Shown here: piece after piece, positions 1 to 6,398 of the stretch
How the letters are laid out: each line of letters starts with the position of its first letter
Position numbering within the stretch: the stretch's first letter is position 1
Origin: an uncultured Frankineae bacterium
GTDB lineage: Bacteria > Actinomycetota > Actinomycetes > Mycobacteriales > SCTD01
DNA length: 6,738 nt
Direction of reading: 5' to 3'
NCBI GenBank assembly: GCA_902805805.1
Contig: CADCUE010000294.1
Span: 1-6,738 of the forward strand
Made by a program: the position numbers and the translations under genes
The notes under the pieces: generated by a model
What the model saw: only the letters and a program-made list of their open reading frames with translations
Told to the model about the DNA's origin: nothing
The model's database searches: none

Positions 1-1
1 C

Positions 2-2632
2 AGCCTGGTGTTCACCGCTCTGCGCGCGCCCGGGCCGGTCACGTCGCGCGACCTGCTGGTCGTCCCGCTGGCCCTGCTCACCGTCGCCGCGATCAACGCC
101 GGTGCGGTCCTGCTCGTCCTGACCGTGGTCGGGGTCCGTCCCACGCTGGAGACTGGTCCGCGCAGCCTGCTGCGGGGCGTCGGCGTCGGTGTCGGGGTCA
201 ACCTCCTGCTCGGGCTGCTGTCGGCGGGGCTGTGGACGCAGGCGCCCGAGCTCCGACCGCTCGTCCCGGTCGTGCTGCTGGCGGTGCACCTCGGCACCGG
301 ACTGGTCGCCCAGCAGCTGGCGGGGCAGTCACGGCTCGCCGGGCTGCAGCGTGCCGGCGCGACGCTGGCCGGTCCGGACGAGCTCGGGGTGGCGCTGCCG
401 GTGTTCCTGCAGGAGCTGCGCCGGGCGTTCGAGTGCGCGGGGGTCGAGCTCCGCCTGCGCGGCGACCGGAACGGTCCGCCGCTGCGCGCCGTGTGCGGCT
501 ACGACCCCGGACCGGCCGCCACCGCGCCCCTGGTCGACGAGCTGCTGCGGCGCGGCACAGCAGTCCGGCTCGGTCCGGCCCGCGGCGACCGCGACCTGCA
601 GGCCCTTCGAGCCCAGGCCGGGTGGCGGGACTGCCTCGTCGCGCCCGTGCGCCACCAGGGCGAGGTCGTGGGGCTGCTGGTCACGCACGACCGAGAGGGC
701 TGGGAGGGCTTCGAGCACGGCGAGCTCCCGGTGCTCGAGGCCGCGGCGGGCGTTCTCGGCGAGGCGCTGCACCGCGACGAGCTGGCGCAGGTGCTGGACG
801 CCGAGCGGGCGGCCCTGAGCGCGTCCGAGGTGCGCTGGCGGGCGCTGGCCCGGGTCCTCGAGCTGGTCGCCCGGGGGAGTGCTCTGCACCAGACGCTCGA
901 CCAGCTCGCCCGCACGGTGGAGGAGCAGTCCCCGACCGGCCGGTGCGCGGTGGTCGTGCAGGCGCCCGGTGAGCCTCCGGTCGTCGCCGCCCCGCACCTG
1001 ACCGCGAGCGCTGCTGCAGCAGTGGAGCGGGCGCTGCTGCCGGTCGCCGCCTCGCGAGCAGCCGTCGACGCCCCGTGGGAGCAGGAGGTGGACGACGTCT
1101 CGCCCGCGGCCAGCCGCGAAGCGCTCCGACGGACCGGCGTGAGCCTCCTGCGGGCCTGGCCGCTGCCCTGCACGCCGGGCGGCGGCGCGTCCGGCGTCGT
1201 CGCGCTGTGCTACCCGGACGGTCTGGTCGCGCCCGACGACGACGCCCTGGCCGAGGGCGCCGCCCGCGTCGGCGGGCTCGCGGTCGACCACGTCCTGGTG
1301 CAGCGCCGCCTGGCGCACCAGGCCGACCACGACACCCTCACCGACCTGCCCAACCGCGGCGCCTTCCTGGACCGGCTCAAGCGGGCGCTGCGCAGCACCG
1401 AGCGCAGCGATCGGTGGGTCCTCGTCCTGTTCCTGGACCTGGACCGCTTCAAGGTGGTCAACGACAGCCTCGGCCATCGCGCCGGTGACGAGCTGCTGTG
1501 CGCCGTCGCCGAACGGCTGCGCACCGCCGTGCGTCCGGGCGACACGGTGGCCCGCTTCGGCGGCGACGAGTTCACGATGCTGTGCGAGGACGTCGAGGAC
1601 GAGGCACACGCGCTGCACGTCGTGGAGCGCGTGCGCAAGGCCTTCGAGCGTCCGTTCCCCCTGGGCGACAGCGAGCTGTTCGCGACGACGAGCATCGGCA
1701 TCGCCCTCGGCCGGGGGCGGGCGGAGACACCGGAGACGCTCGTCGAGAACGCGGATGCGGCCATGTACCGCGCCAAGGACAACGGGGGCAACTGCTTCGA
1801 GCTGTTCGACGGCGCCATGCGGGACCGGGCCGTCCTGCGGCTGGCCACCTCCAGCGCGCTGCACCGGGCGGTCGAGCGCGGGGAGTTCCGGGTCGTCTAC
1901 CAGCCGACGGTCCGGCTCGCGACGGGTGAGGTGGAGGGCGTCGAGGCGCTGCTGCGGTGGGAGCGGCCGGACCACGGCACCGTGCCGCCGGGGGACTTCG
2001 TGCCGCTGGCCGAGGAGAACGGCCTGATCGTCCCCATCGGGGCCTTCGTGCTCGAGGCAGCCTGCCAGCAGGCCCGCCGCTGGCAGGACGCCGTGGCGGG
2101 CGGCGTCGCCCCCACCGTCAGCGTCAACCTGTCGGCCCGCCAGCTCGTCGACCCCGGGCTGCTGCCACTCGTGGAGGGGGCGCTGGACCGCAGCGGGGTC
2201 GACCCGACGACCATCTCGCTGGAGATCACCGAGAGCGTCCTGATGGGCGACGTGGCCGCCAGCGGATCGGTGCTGTCCGAGCTCAAGGGCCTCGGGATGC
2301 GCCTGTACGTGGACGACTTCGGCACCGGCTACTCCTCGCTCACCTACCTGCAGCGCTTCCCGGTCGACGGGGTGAAGGTGGACCGGAGCTTCGTCGCCGG
2401 GCTCGGGACGAGCTCGGACGACGACGCGATCGTGCGCGCTGTCATCGGCCTGGCGCACGGGCTCGGGCTGGTCGCCGTCGCCGAGGGCGTCGAGACGCAG
2501 GAGCAGCTCGACCACCTGATCGACCTGCGCTGCGACATCGCGCAGGGCTACCACCTGGGCCGGCCGTCGACGGCCGAGCTCGTCCCGATGGGCCTGCGCA
2601 GCGGCTCGGCGCCGAGCGCCGCCGCCCGCTGA
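2..2632 (+). CDS. Membrane-anchored GAF-GAF-GGDEF-EAL cyclic-di-GMP protein (5'-partial)
   Basis: Probable bifunctional diguanylate cyclase/phosphodiesterase making and degrading c-di-GMP at the inner face of the membrane. The frame is open to the left edge, so the GTG at 8 is probably internal and the N-terminus is missing. Residues are numbered from that GTG. Three hydrophobic segments (about 17-43, 55-76, 84-104) are followed by two GAF-like regions (about 115-255 and 280-430; the second is weaker). The GGDEF domain (about 442-600) has an intact GGDEF at 518-522 and an inhibitory-site RxxD (RPGD, 509-512) exactly five residues before it. The EAL domain (about 616-860) keeps E646-A-L, N707, E739, D769-D770, K790, E826 and Q846, the usual metal-binding and catalytic set, so both domains look active. 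It stops 8 bp from the convergent AOR gene. Signal and ligand are unknown. Family assignment is firm; the net activity is inferred. Confidence 0.95.
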   Translation, partial: SLVFTALRAPGPVTSRDLLVVPLALLTVAAINAGAVLLVLTVVGVRPTLETGPRSLLRGVGVGVGVNLLLGLLSAGLWTQAPELRPLVPVVLLAVHLGTGLVAQQLAGQSRLAGLQRAGATLAGPDELGVALPVFLQELRRAFECAGVELRLRGDRNGPPLRAVCGYDPGPAATAPLVDELLRRGTAVRLGPARGDRDLQALRAQAGWRDCLVAPVRHQGEVVGLLVTHDREGWEGFEHGELPVLEAAAGVLGEALHRDELAQVLDAERAALSASEVRWRALARVLELVARGSALHQTLDQLARTVEEQSPTGRCAVVVQAPGEPPVVAAPHLTASAAAAVERALLPVAASRAAVDAPWEQEVDDVSPAASREALRRTGVSLLRAWPLPCTPGGGASGVVALCYPDGLVAPDDDALAEGAARVGGLAVDHVLVQRRLAHQADHDTLTDLPNRGAFLDRLKRALRSTERSDRWVLVLFLDLDRFKVVNDSLGHRAGDELLCAVAERLRTAVRPGDTVARFGGDEFTMLCEDVEDEAHALHVVERVRKAFERPFPLGDSELFATTSIGIALGRGRAETPETLVENADAAMYRAKDNGGNCFELFDGAMRDRAVLRLATSSALHRAVERGEFRVVYQPTVRLATGEVEGVEALLRWERPDHGTVPPGDFVPLAEENGLIVPIGAFVLEAACQQARRWQDAVAGGVAPTVSVNLSARQLVDPGLLPLVEGALDRSGVDPTTISLEITESVLMGDVAASGSVLSELKGLGMRLYVDDFGTGYSSLTYLQRFPVDGVKVDRSFVAGLGTSSDDDAIVRAVIGLAHGLGLVAVAEGVETQEQLDHLIDLRCDIAQGYHLGRPSTAELVPMGLRSGSAPSAAAR

Positions 2633-2653
2633 GGTCGAGCTCAGGAGCGGGCG
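2623..2653. terminator. Candidate bidirectional hairpin between convergent genes
   Basis: The arms CGCCCGCT (2623-2630) and AGCGGGCG (2646-2653) form a perfect 8-bp stem. GAG (2631-2633) and CTC (2640-2642) can add three pairs beyond a 3-nt bulge. The structure covers the stop codons of both convergent genes, which are only 8 bp apart. There is no U-tract on either side, so classical intrinsic termination is uncertain. In very GC-rich DNA a stem like this can also arise by chance. Confidence 0.4.
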
Positions 2654-4437
2654 CGCCCCGAGGCGTCGAGCCCGCGGGCGGCGTAGTAGCCGTCGATCAT
2701 CGCCCGCAGCCGAGCGGGGCTGAGCGCCGCGGTACGACCGGAGCCGACGGTGAGCTCCTCGGACAGGAAGCGCTCGGGCAGCCAGTCGTCCTCCGGCTGC
2801 CACCCCTCGCGCAGGTTGTAGGCCCGCTTGGCCAGGACGATCCGCGCCGCCGTCGCCCTGAGCTCGTCGGCCGTGAGGTCCCAGCCGGTGACCAGGCGCA
2901 GCAGGACGGCCCACTCCTCGAACGGCTCCTCGAAGACGCCGCGCAGGAACTTGCACAGGATCATCGAGTCCATGACCGCGGAGCGGTCCTCGGCCTCGAT
3001 CGCCCCGCGCACGTGCGCCTCGCCACCCGCCAGCCGGTCCACGTCGCCGGACAGGTCCGACTCGTACGCACCGCTGCGGTTGTGGTCGGCGCCGCGGGCG
3101 TTGACGGCCATCCCGAGCGCCATCGACTGCATGGTCCGCGGCTCGTAGCCAGGCAGCTCCAGCCCCTTGACGTGCGCGGCGAAGGCCTCGGAGCCCTGCC
3201 CGACGACGGCGGACGCGGCCCGTGAGCCCAGGGCGAGCAGCGGGCCCAGACCCTCGCCGGAACCGATCTCGCGCAGCGCGCGCAGGACCGCCTGCCCGTC
3301 ACCGAAGCGCAGCCACGGCGCGTCCAGCAGCCCGCGCTCGGCGCACTCCATGGCCCAGGCGATCGTGCCGCCGGCGGAGATCGTGTCGATGCCGAGGTCG
3401 TCGCACAGCGCGCTGGCGGCGACCACGGCGTCGGGGTCCGAGACCCCGCACATCGGCCCGAGCGAGGACACGTTCTGGTACTCCATGCGGACCTTGCGGC
3501 CGCTGCCGTCCTTGTTCTTCGGGCCCTTGTAGAGGTGCTCGCAGCCGATGGCGCACGACGCGCAGGAGCTCTTGACGACCTCGCGGGACTGCGCCAGCTC
3601 CTCGACCGCCAGTGACGACGCCCCCTCGAACACCGCGGCGGAGAAGTTGCGCGTCGGGAGCGTCGACAGGGCGTTGAAGGCCAGGACGTTGGCCATGGTG
3701 CCCAGCTCGCGGTACTTCGCCGTCGCCCGTCCGCGCGACCGGTCGCGCAGGTCCTTGGCTGCGGCGAGCACGCCGGCCGGATCGGCCGGCGCGACCTTGG
3801 TGGTGGCGTGGACCGCCAGCGCCTTGACGTTCTTGGCGCCCATCACGGCGCCGAGCCCGCCGCGCCCGGCGTGGCGTCCGTCGTGCGACAAGGTGGCGTA
3901 GCGGACACCGCGCTCGCCGGCGGTGCCGATGGAGGCGACCTGCCAGCCGGCGCCGAGCCGTGCCCGGACGGCCGTCTCGGCCTCCGCCGCGGTCTGCCCC
4001 CACTCGGCACTGGCGTCGCCCAGGACGACCCGGTCGCCCTCGATGCTCACGAACGACGGCCCGGCCGCCCGGCCGACGAGCACGAGGGCGTCGTGACCGG
4101 TGAGCTTGCCGCTGATCGCGAAGTGGCTCGACGCCAGCGCGTCGGTCAGCAGCCCGGTCAGGGGCGACTTGGCCACGACGGCGAACTTGGCGCTGGTCGT
4201 CAGGGGCGTGCCGACGAGGGGGGAGAACACGAAGACCAGCGGCGCCTCGGAGGCCAGCGGGTCGACGCCGGCCGGTACGAGCGAGGACAGCAGCCAGGTG
4301 CCGAGGCCGACGCCGCCGAGGTGGTCGCGCAGCACCTGCTCCGGCAGGGGCAGCACGCGGCTGGAGCCGTCGGTCACGTCGATGACGAGGGCCCGGCCGA
4401 AGTAGCCCCCGGGGACGCTGTCGGGCGGGCTAGCCAC
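2641..4437 (-). CDS. Aldehyde:ferredoxin oxidoreductase family protein (tungsten/molybdenum pterin enzyme)
   Basis: A 598-aa protein close to the usual AOR length (about 600-630), with no signal peptide, so presumably cytoplasmic. Known family members oxidise aldehydes to carboxylic acids, passing electrons through a [4Fe-4S] cluster to ferredoxin or another acceptor. Seen here: an N-terminal GGYFGRALVIDV typical of AOR starts; a pterin-binding segment around 188-203 (GRGGLGAVMGAKNVK); cluster ligands C292-x2-C295-x3-C299 plus C495 in ILCKFLRG, matching the CxxCxxxC...C layout of Pyrococcus AOR; MEYQNVSSLGP at 318-328, where the catalytic-region glutamate lies (E319); GADHNR with H452; and a C-terminal YNLREG at 540-545. 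The GTG start overlaps the last codons of the MobA-MoaD gene by 8 nt and has no clear Shine-Dalgarno, suggesting translational coupling. Metal (W or Mo), substrate and electron acceptor cannot be read from the sequence, and no ferredoxin gene lies in the window. Confidence 0.93.
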   Translation of the reverse strand: MASPPDSVPGGYFGRALVIDVTDGSSRVLPLPEQVLRDHLGGVGLGTWLLSSLVPAGVDPLASEAPLVFVFSPLVGTPLTTSAKFAVVAKSPLTGLLTDALASSHFAISGKLTGHDALVLVGRAAGPSFVSIEGDRVVLGDASAEWGQTAAEAETAVRARLGAGWQVASIGTAGERGVRYATLSHDGRHAGRGGLGAVMGAKNVKALAVHATTKVAPADPAGVLAAAKDLRDRSRGRATAKYRELGTMANVLAFNALSTLPTRNFSAAVFEGASSLAVEELAQSREVVKSSCASCAIGCEHLYKGPKNKDGSGRKVRMEYQNVSSLGPMCGVSDPDAVVAASALCDDLGIDTISAGGTIAWAMECAERGLLDAPWLRFGDGQAVLRALREIGSGEGLGPLLALGSRAASAVVGQGSEAFAAHVKGLELPGYEPRTMQSMALGMAVNARGADHNRSGAYESDLSGDVDRLAGGEAHVRGAIEAEDRSAVMDSMILCKFLRGVFEEPFEEWAVLLRLVTGWDLTADELRATAARIVLAKRAYNLREGWQPEDDWLPERFLSEELTVGSGRTAALSPARLRAMIDGYYAARGLDASGRARS

Positions 4438-5272
4438 CGGCGTCGGCCGACAGGAAGGCGACCAGATCGGCGGAGGCGAGCGGGAGCTCCGGGTCGCGCA
4501 CCATCTGGTCGCCGTTGACGGCGGCCAGGACGTGCCGGTCGAGCACGAGGCCGACGGCCTGCGCCGCCGCGGCGAGCGTGGCGGCGCGGACCGCCTGCTC
4601 GCCGCGCTCGCCCCCGGACGCCAGGACGCCGTAGCGCTGCACGACGACCTCCGGGGCCGGCAGGGCGCGCAGGGCGGCGTACTGCTCCGGGGTGTTGACG
4701 CCGGTCACCGAGCTCAGCGCCGGGTCGACCTTGGCGAGGGCCGGATCGGCCAGCAGGGCCAGGTCGTCGAGCGTCCGGACGTCGGCGCCCTCGAGCAGGA
4801 AGGCCGGTCGGGGGCGTCCCTCGGCGAGCAGCGCCCGTGCCCGGTCGGCCAGCCCGGTGCGGTAGCAGGCGGCCAGCGGCTGCCGGTGCCCCTGGACCAC
4901 CGGAAGCGCCACGTCGGCGTCCTGCCCGGCGCGCACGACCGCCCGTACGAACGCCGGGTGCAGCAGCGGCAGGTCGGTCGAGCAGACGAAGGCGTGCGAG
5001 GCGCGGTCCTGCAGCGCGCCGAGGCCGGTGGCCATGCCCTGCAGGGGGCCTCGCGCGACGCTGTCGTCCTCGAGCACCTCCACCGCGCCCGGCAGCGACG
5101 GCAGGTCCTGGCCCGCGGCCCGGACGACGACGACCGGTCCGTCGACCCCGCGCTGCACCAGGCCGACGACGCGGCGCAGCAGCGTCGAGCCGTGCCACTC
5201 GAGGCCCGCCTTGGGCTGGCCCATCCGCGACGACCGGCCCCCGGCCAGCACGATCGCGGCGGTCGCGGACAC
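4430..5272 (-). CDS. MobA-like NTP transferase fused to a C-terminal MoaD-like sulfur carrier
   Basis: A 280-aa protein of two parts. Residues 1-202 form a MobA-type nucleotidyltransferase: LAGGRSSRMGQPK at 9-21 (nucleotide-binding loop, K21), STDLPLL at 98-104 (metal-binding D100) and VNTPEQYAAL near 192-201. MobA adds GMP to molybdopterin. Residues 207-280 look like MoaD, the small sulfur carrier of molybdopterin synthase: LAAVNGDQMV (249-258), PLASADLVAFL (264-274) and a terminal Gly-Gly (279-280), as in MoaD proteins that are adenylated and thiocarboxylated at that tail. A MobA alone is about 190-200 aa, so the extra 75-80 residues are a real added domain. The in-frame stop of the DUF2277 gene lies three codons upstream, fixing GTG 5272 as the earliest start; a GGAG sits only 2 nt before it. 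The MobA half could prefer another nucleotide or cofactor, and the tail could be ThiS-like rather than MoaD. Its place beside AOR favours a pterin-cofactor role. Confidence 0.88.
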   Translation of the reverse strand: MSATAAIVLAGGRSSRMGQPKAGLEWHGSTLLRRVVGLVQRGVDGPVVVVRAAGQDLPSLPGAVEVLEDDSVARGPLQGMATGLGALQDRASHAFVCSTDLPLLHPAFVRAVVRAGQDADVALPVVQGHRQPLAACYRTGLADRARALLAEGRPRPAFLLEGADVRTLDDLALLADPALAKVDPALSSVTGVNTPEQYAALRALPAPEVVVQRYGVLASGGERGEQAVRAATLAAAAQAVGLVLDRHVLAAVNGDQMVRDPELPLASADLVAFLSADAGG

Positions 5273-5281
5273 GGCTCCAGC

Positions 5282-5518
5282 CTACGTCCGGGTGGCCGAC
5301 GACGCGGGGCGCGCGCCCCGGACGACCAGGTCGCGCAGCAGCGACTCGGTGGCGGCGGTGACGGCGTCGACCGCGCCGTCGAAGGCGTCGCGGTTGTGGG
5401 CGGCGGGGGAGCGCATCCCCGAGATCTTGCGGACGTACTGCAGCGCGGCGGCCCGCACGTCGTCGGCCGTGACGTCGTCGGCGTAGGGCGGGCGCAGGGT
5501 CTGGATGCTCCGGCACAT
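5282..5518 (-). CDS. DUF2277 family small protein
   Basis: A 78-aa protein beginning MCRSIQTLRPP and containing VRAAALQYVRKISGM (21-35), the hallmarks of the DUF2277 family, whose function is unknown. The rest is a predicted helix (about 43-67) with a basic, Ala/Arg-rich tail. There is no signal peptide or membrane segment. The frame extends upstream to 5635, but the family consistently starts at MCR-x-I, so ATG 5518 is chosen. No Shine-Dalgarno precedes it; a TACGGT box ends 6 nt before the ATG, which fits a leaderless mRNA. It is the first gene of the unit, 9 nt ahead of and in the same frame as the MobA-MoaD fusion, suggesting co-transcription with the cofactor and AOR genes. A role in that pathway is inferred only from position. 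Confidence 0.87.
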   Translation of the reverse strand: MCRSIQTLRPPYADDVTADDVRAAALQYVRKISGMRSPAAHNRDAFDGAVDAVTAATESLLRDLVVRGARPASSATRT

Positions 5519-5524
5519 GCTCGG

Positions 5525-5530
5525 ACCGTA
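5525..5530 (-). promoter_or_regulatory. Candidate -10 box for the DUF2277-MobA/MoaD-AOR operon
   Basis: On the minus strand TACGGT fits the actinobacterial TANNNT -10 pattern and is followed by 6 nt and then the ATG at 5518. That places the expected transcription start at or next to the A of the start codon, a leaderless arrangement. No good -35 hexamer is visible 16-18 nt upstream. Six-base matches are common, so the support is positional. Confidence 0.4.
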
Positions 5531-5531
5531 C

Positions 5532-5552
5532 GCCGCCGGTGCGCCCGGCGGC
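5532..5552. repeat. Perfect inverted repeat, possible operator
   Basis: Arms GCCGCCGG (5532-5539) and CCGGCGGC (5545-5552) with a 5-nt centre. It lies immediately upstream of the leftward TACGGT box, in the -10/-35 spacer for that direction. It could be a regulator-binding site or simply GC-rich symmetry. Confidence 0.4.
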
Positions 5553-5573
5553 AGCCGGTCACTAGGCTGCCGC
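5548..5573. repeat. 9-bp perfect inverted repeat over the dehydrogenase promoter, possible operator
   Basis: Arms GCGGCAGCC (5548-5556) and GGCTGCCGC (5565-5573) with an 8-nt spacer GGTCACTA. The right arm covers most of the candidate -10 box (TAGGCT) of the rightward dehydrogenase gene. A 26-bp dyad here is the size and position expected for a TetR- or GntR-type operator. No regulator gene lies in the window. Confidence 0.5.
5563..5568 (+). promoter_or_regulatory. Candidate -10 box for the short-chain dehydrogenase gene
   Basis: TAGGCT fits the TANNNT pattern. The predicted start near 5575 would leave a leader of about 26 nt containing the strong Shine-Dalgarno at 5591. No recognisable -35 hexamer is seen. 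The box lies within the dyad at 5548-5573. Confidence 0.4.
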
Positions 5574-5590
5574 GACCGTCGACCCTGCGC

Positions 5591-5596
5591 AGGAGG
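5591..5596 (+). promoter_or_regulatory. Strong Shine-Dalgarno deciding the dehydrogenase start
   Basis: A consensus AGGAGG ends 4 nt before GTG 5601. It supports that GTG over upstream in-frame starts from 5505, which would add 32 residues unlike any dehydrogenase N-terminus. Confidence 0.85.
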
Positions 5597-5600
5597 ACCC

Positions 5601-6383
5601 GTGCTCGACCTGACCGGCACCTCGTCCCTCGTCACCGGCGGGGCCAGCGGCCTCGGCGAGGCGACCGTCCGGGCGCTCGCCGCGCGCGGCGCCTCCGTGG
5701 TCGTCGTCGACCTGCAGGACGACCGGGGGCAGGCGGTCGCGTCGAGCGTGCAGGGCGGCTACGTCCGGGCCGACGTCACCGACGCCGAGCAGGTCACCGC
5801 CGCGGTGCGCGCCGCGCAGGAGCACGGGCCGCTGCGCACGCTGGTCTGCGCGGCGGGCATCGGCTGGGCCAGCCGCACCGTCGGCCGCGACAGCACGTTC
5901 GAGTCGGCGCACGACCTCGCGGCCTTCCGCAAGGTCATCGACGTCAACCTCGTGGGGACGTTCAACTGCATCCGGCTGGCCGCCACCGCCATGGGCCAGC
6001 AGGAGCCGGTCGACGCCGACGGCGCCCGCGGCTCGATCGTCACGCTCGCGTCCATCGCGGCGTTCGACGGTCAGATCGGACAGGCGGCCTACTCGGCGAG
6101 CAAGGGCGGCATCGTCGGCATGACGCTGCCGGTCGCCCGTGACCTCGCCGCCGTCGGGGTGCGGCTCAACTGCGTGGCACCCGGGCTGTTCGACACGCCG
6201 ATCTACGGCGAGGGGGAGGCGGCCGAGGCGTTCAAGGACAAGCTCAAGCGCGACGTGCTGTTCCCCAAGCGGCTGGGGCAGGCTGACGAGCTCGCCTCCA
6301 TGGTCGTGGAGCTGCTGGTCAACCCGTACGCCAACGGCGAGGTCGTGCGGGTCGACGGCGGCGCCCGGCTGCAGCCGAAGTAG
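5601..6383 (+). CDS. Short-chain dehydrogenase, type-2 3-hydroxyacyl-CoA dehydrogenase (HSD17B10-like)
   Basis: A 260-aa classical short-chain dehydrogenase/reductase, probably cytoplasmic and NAD-dependent. Motifs: TGGASGLG at 12-19 (cofactor loop), D37 after the second strand (NAD preference), DV at 58-59, CAAG at 83-86 in place of NNAG, N116 in DVNLVGTFN, S151, and Y164-x3-K168 (YSASK). The stretch QAAYSASKGGIVGMTLP and the tail APGLFDTP...NGEVVRVDGGARLQP closely resemble human HSD17B10 as remembered. That protein oxidises short-chain 3-hydroxyacyl-CoA and 2-methyl-3-hydroxybutyryl-CoA in isoleucine breakdown. Bacterial relatives are usually annotated as 3-hydroxyacyl-CoA dehydrogenases, but the substrate here is inferred. 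GTG 5601 is chosen because of AGGAGG at 5591. It is divergent from the AOR operon across an 82-bp region and convergent with the DUF5999 gene. Confidence 0.92.
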   Translation: MLDLTGTSSLVTGGASGLGEATVRALAARGASVVVVDLQDDRGQAVASSVQGGYVRADVTDAEQVTAAVRAAQEHGPLRTLVCAAGIGWASRTVGRDSTFESAHDLAAFRKVIDVNLVGTFNCIRLAATAMGQQEPVDADGARGSIVTLASIAAFDGQIGQAAYSASKGGIVGMTLPVARDLAAVGVRLNCVAPGLFDTPIYGEGEAAEAFKDKLKRDVLFPKRLGQADELASMVVELLVNPYANGEVVRVDGGARLQPK

Positions 6384-6398
6384 GCCGCGCGGGCGGCT
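6383..6398. terminator. Small GC hairpin between convergent genes
   Basis: GCCGC (6384-6388) and GCGGC (6393-6397) form a 5-bp stem with a 4-nt loop and a possible closing G-U pair, filling the 14-bp gap between the two convergent stop codons. The stem is short and lacks a U-tract, so it is a weak terminator candidate. Confidence 0.25.

Noticed and set aside
329..2956. An 875-aa open frame on the minus strand, antisense to the c-di-GMP gene
   Set aside because: Its translation is low-complexity (Arg/Gly/Ala/Gln/His-rich) without domains. It mirrors the high-GC codon bias of the real gene on the other strand and crosses into the AOR gene.
1957..3225. A 422-aa plus-strand frame bridging the convergent gene ends
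   Set aside because: It is a shadow of the EAL and AOR coding regions. It has low-complexity composition and no domain.
4430..4660. The possibility that the MoaD-like tail is a separate downstream gene
   Set aside because: The frame is continuous with the MobA domain, and I see no stop or convincing Shine-Dalgarno between residues 195 and 210, so a fusion is the simplest reading.
4374..5516. A 380-aa minus-strand frame overlapping the DUF2277 and MobA-MoaD genes in another frame
   Set aside because: It is Arg/Ala/Gly-rich without motifs. The frames with MobA, MoaD and DUF2277 signatures occupy the same DNA.
5505..5600. Upstream extension of the dehydrogenase to a start at 5505
   Set aside because: It would read through the promoter and dyad region, does not resemble the family N-terminus, and the AGGAGG at 5591 marks GTG 5601.
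5519..5635. N-terminal extension of the DUF2277 protein to 5635
   Set aside because: It overlaps the divergent promoter and the dehydrogenase start. The family begins at the MCR-x-I methionine.
4532..6142. A 536-aa open frame on the plus strand, antisense to MobA-MoaD and DUF2277 and overlapping the dehydrogenase
   Set aside because: The translation is Arg/Gly/Ala-rich with no recognisable motif, while the opposite-strand genes and the dehydrogenase have clear family signatures.
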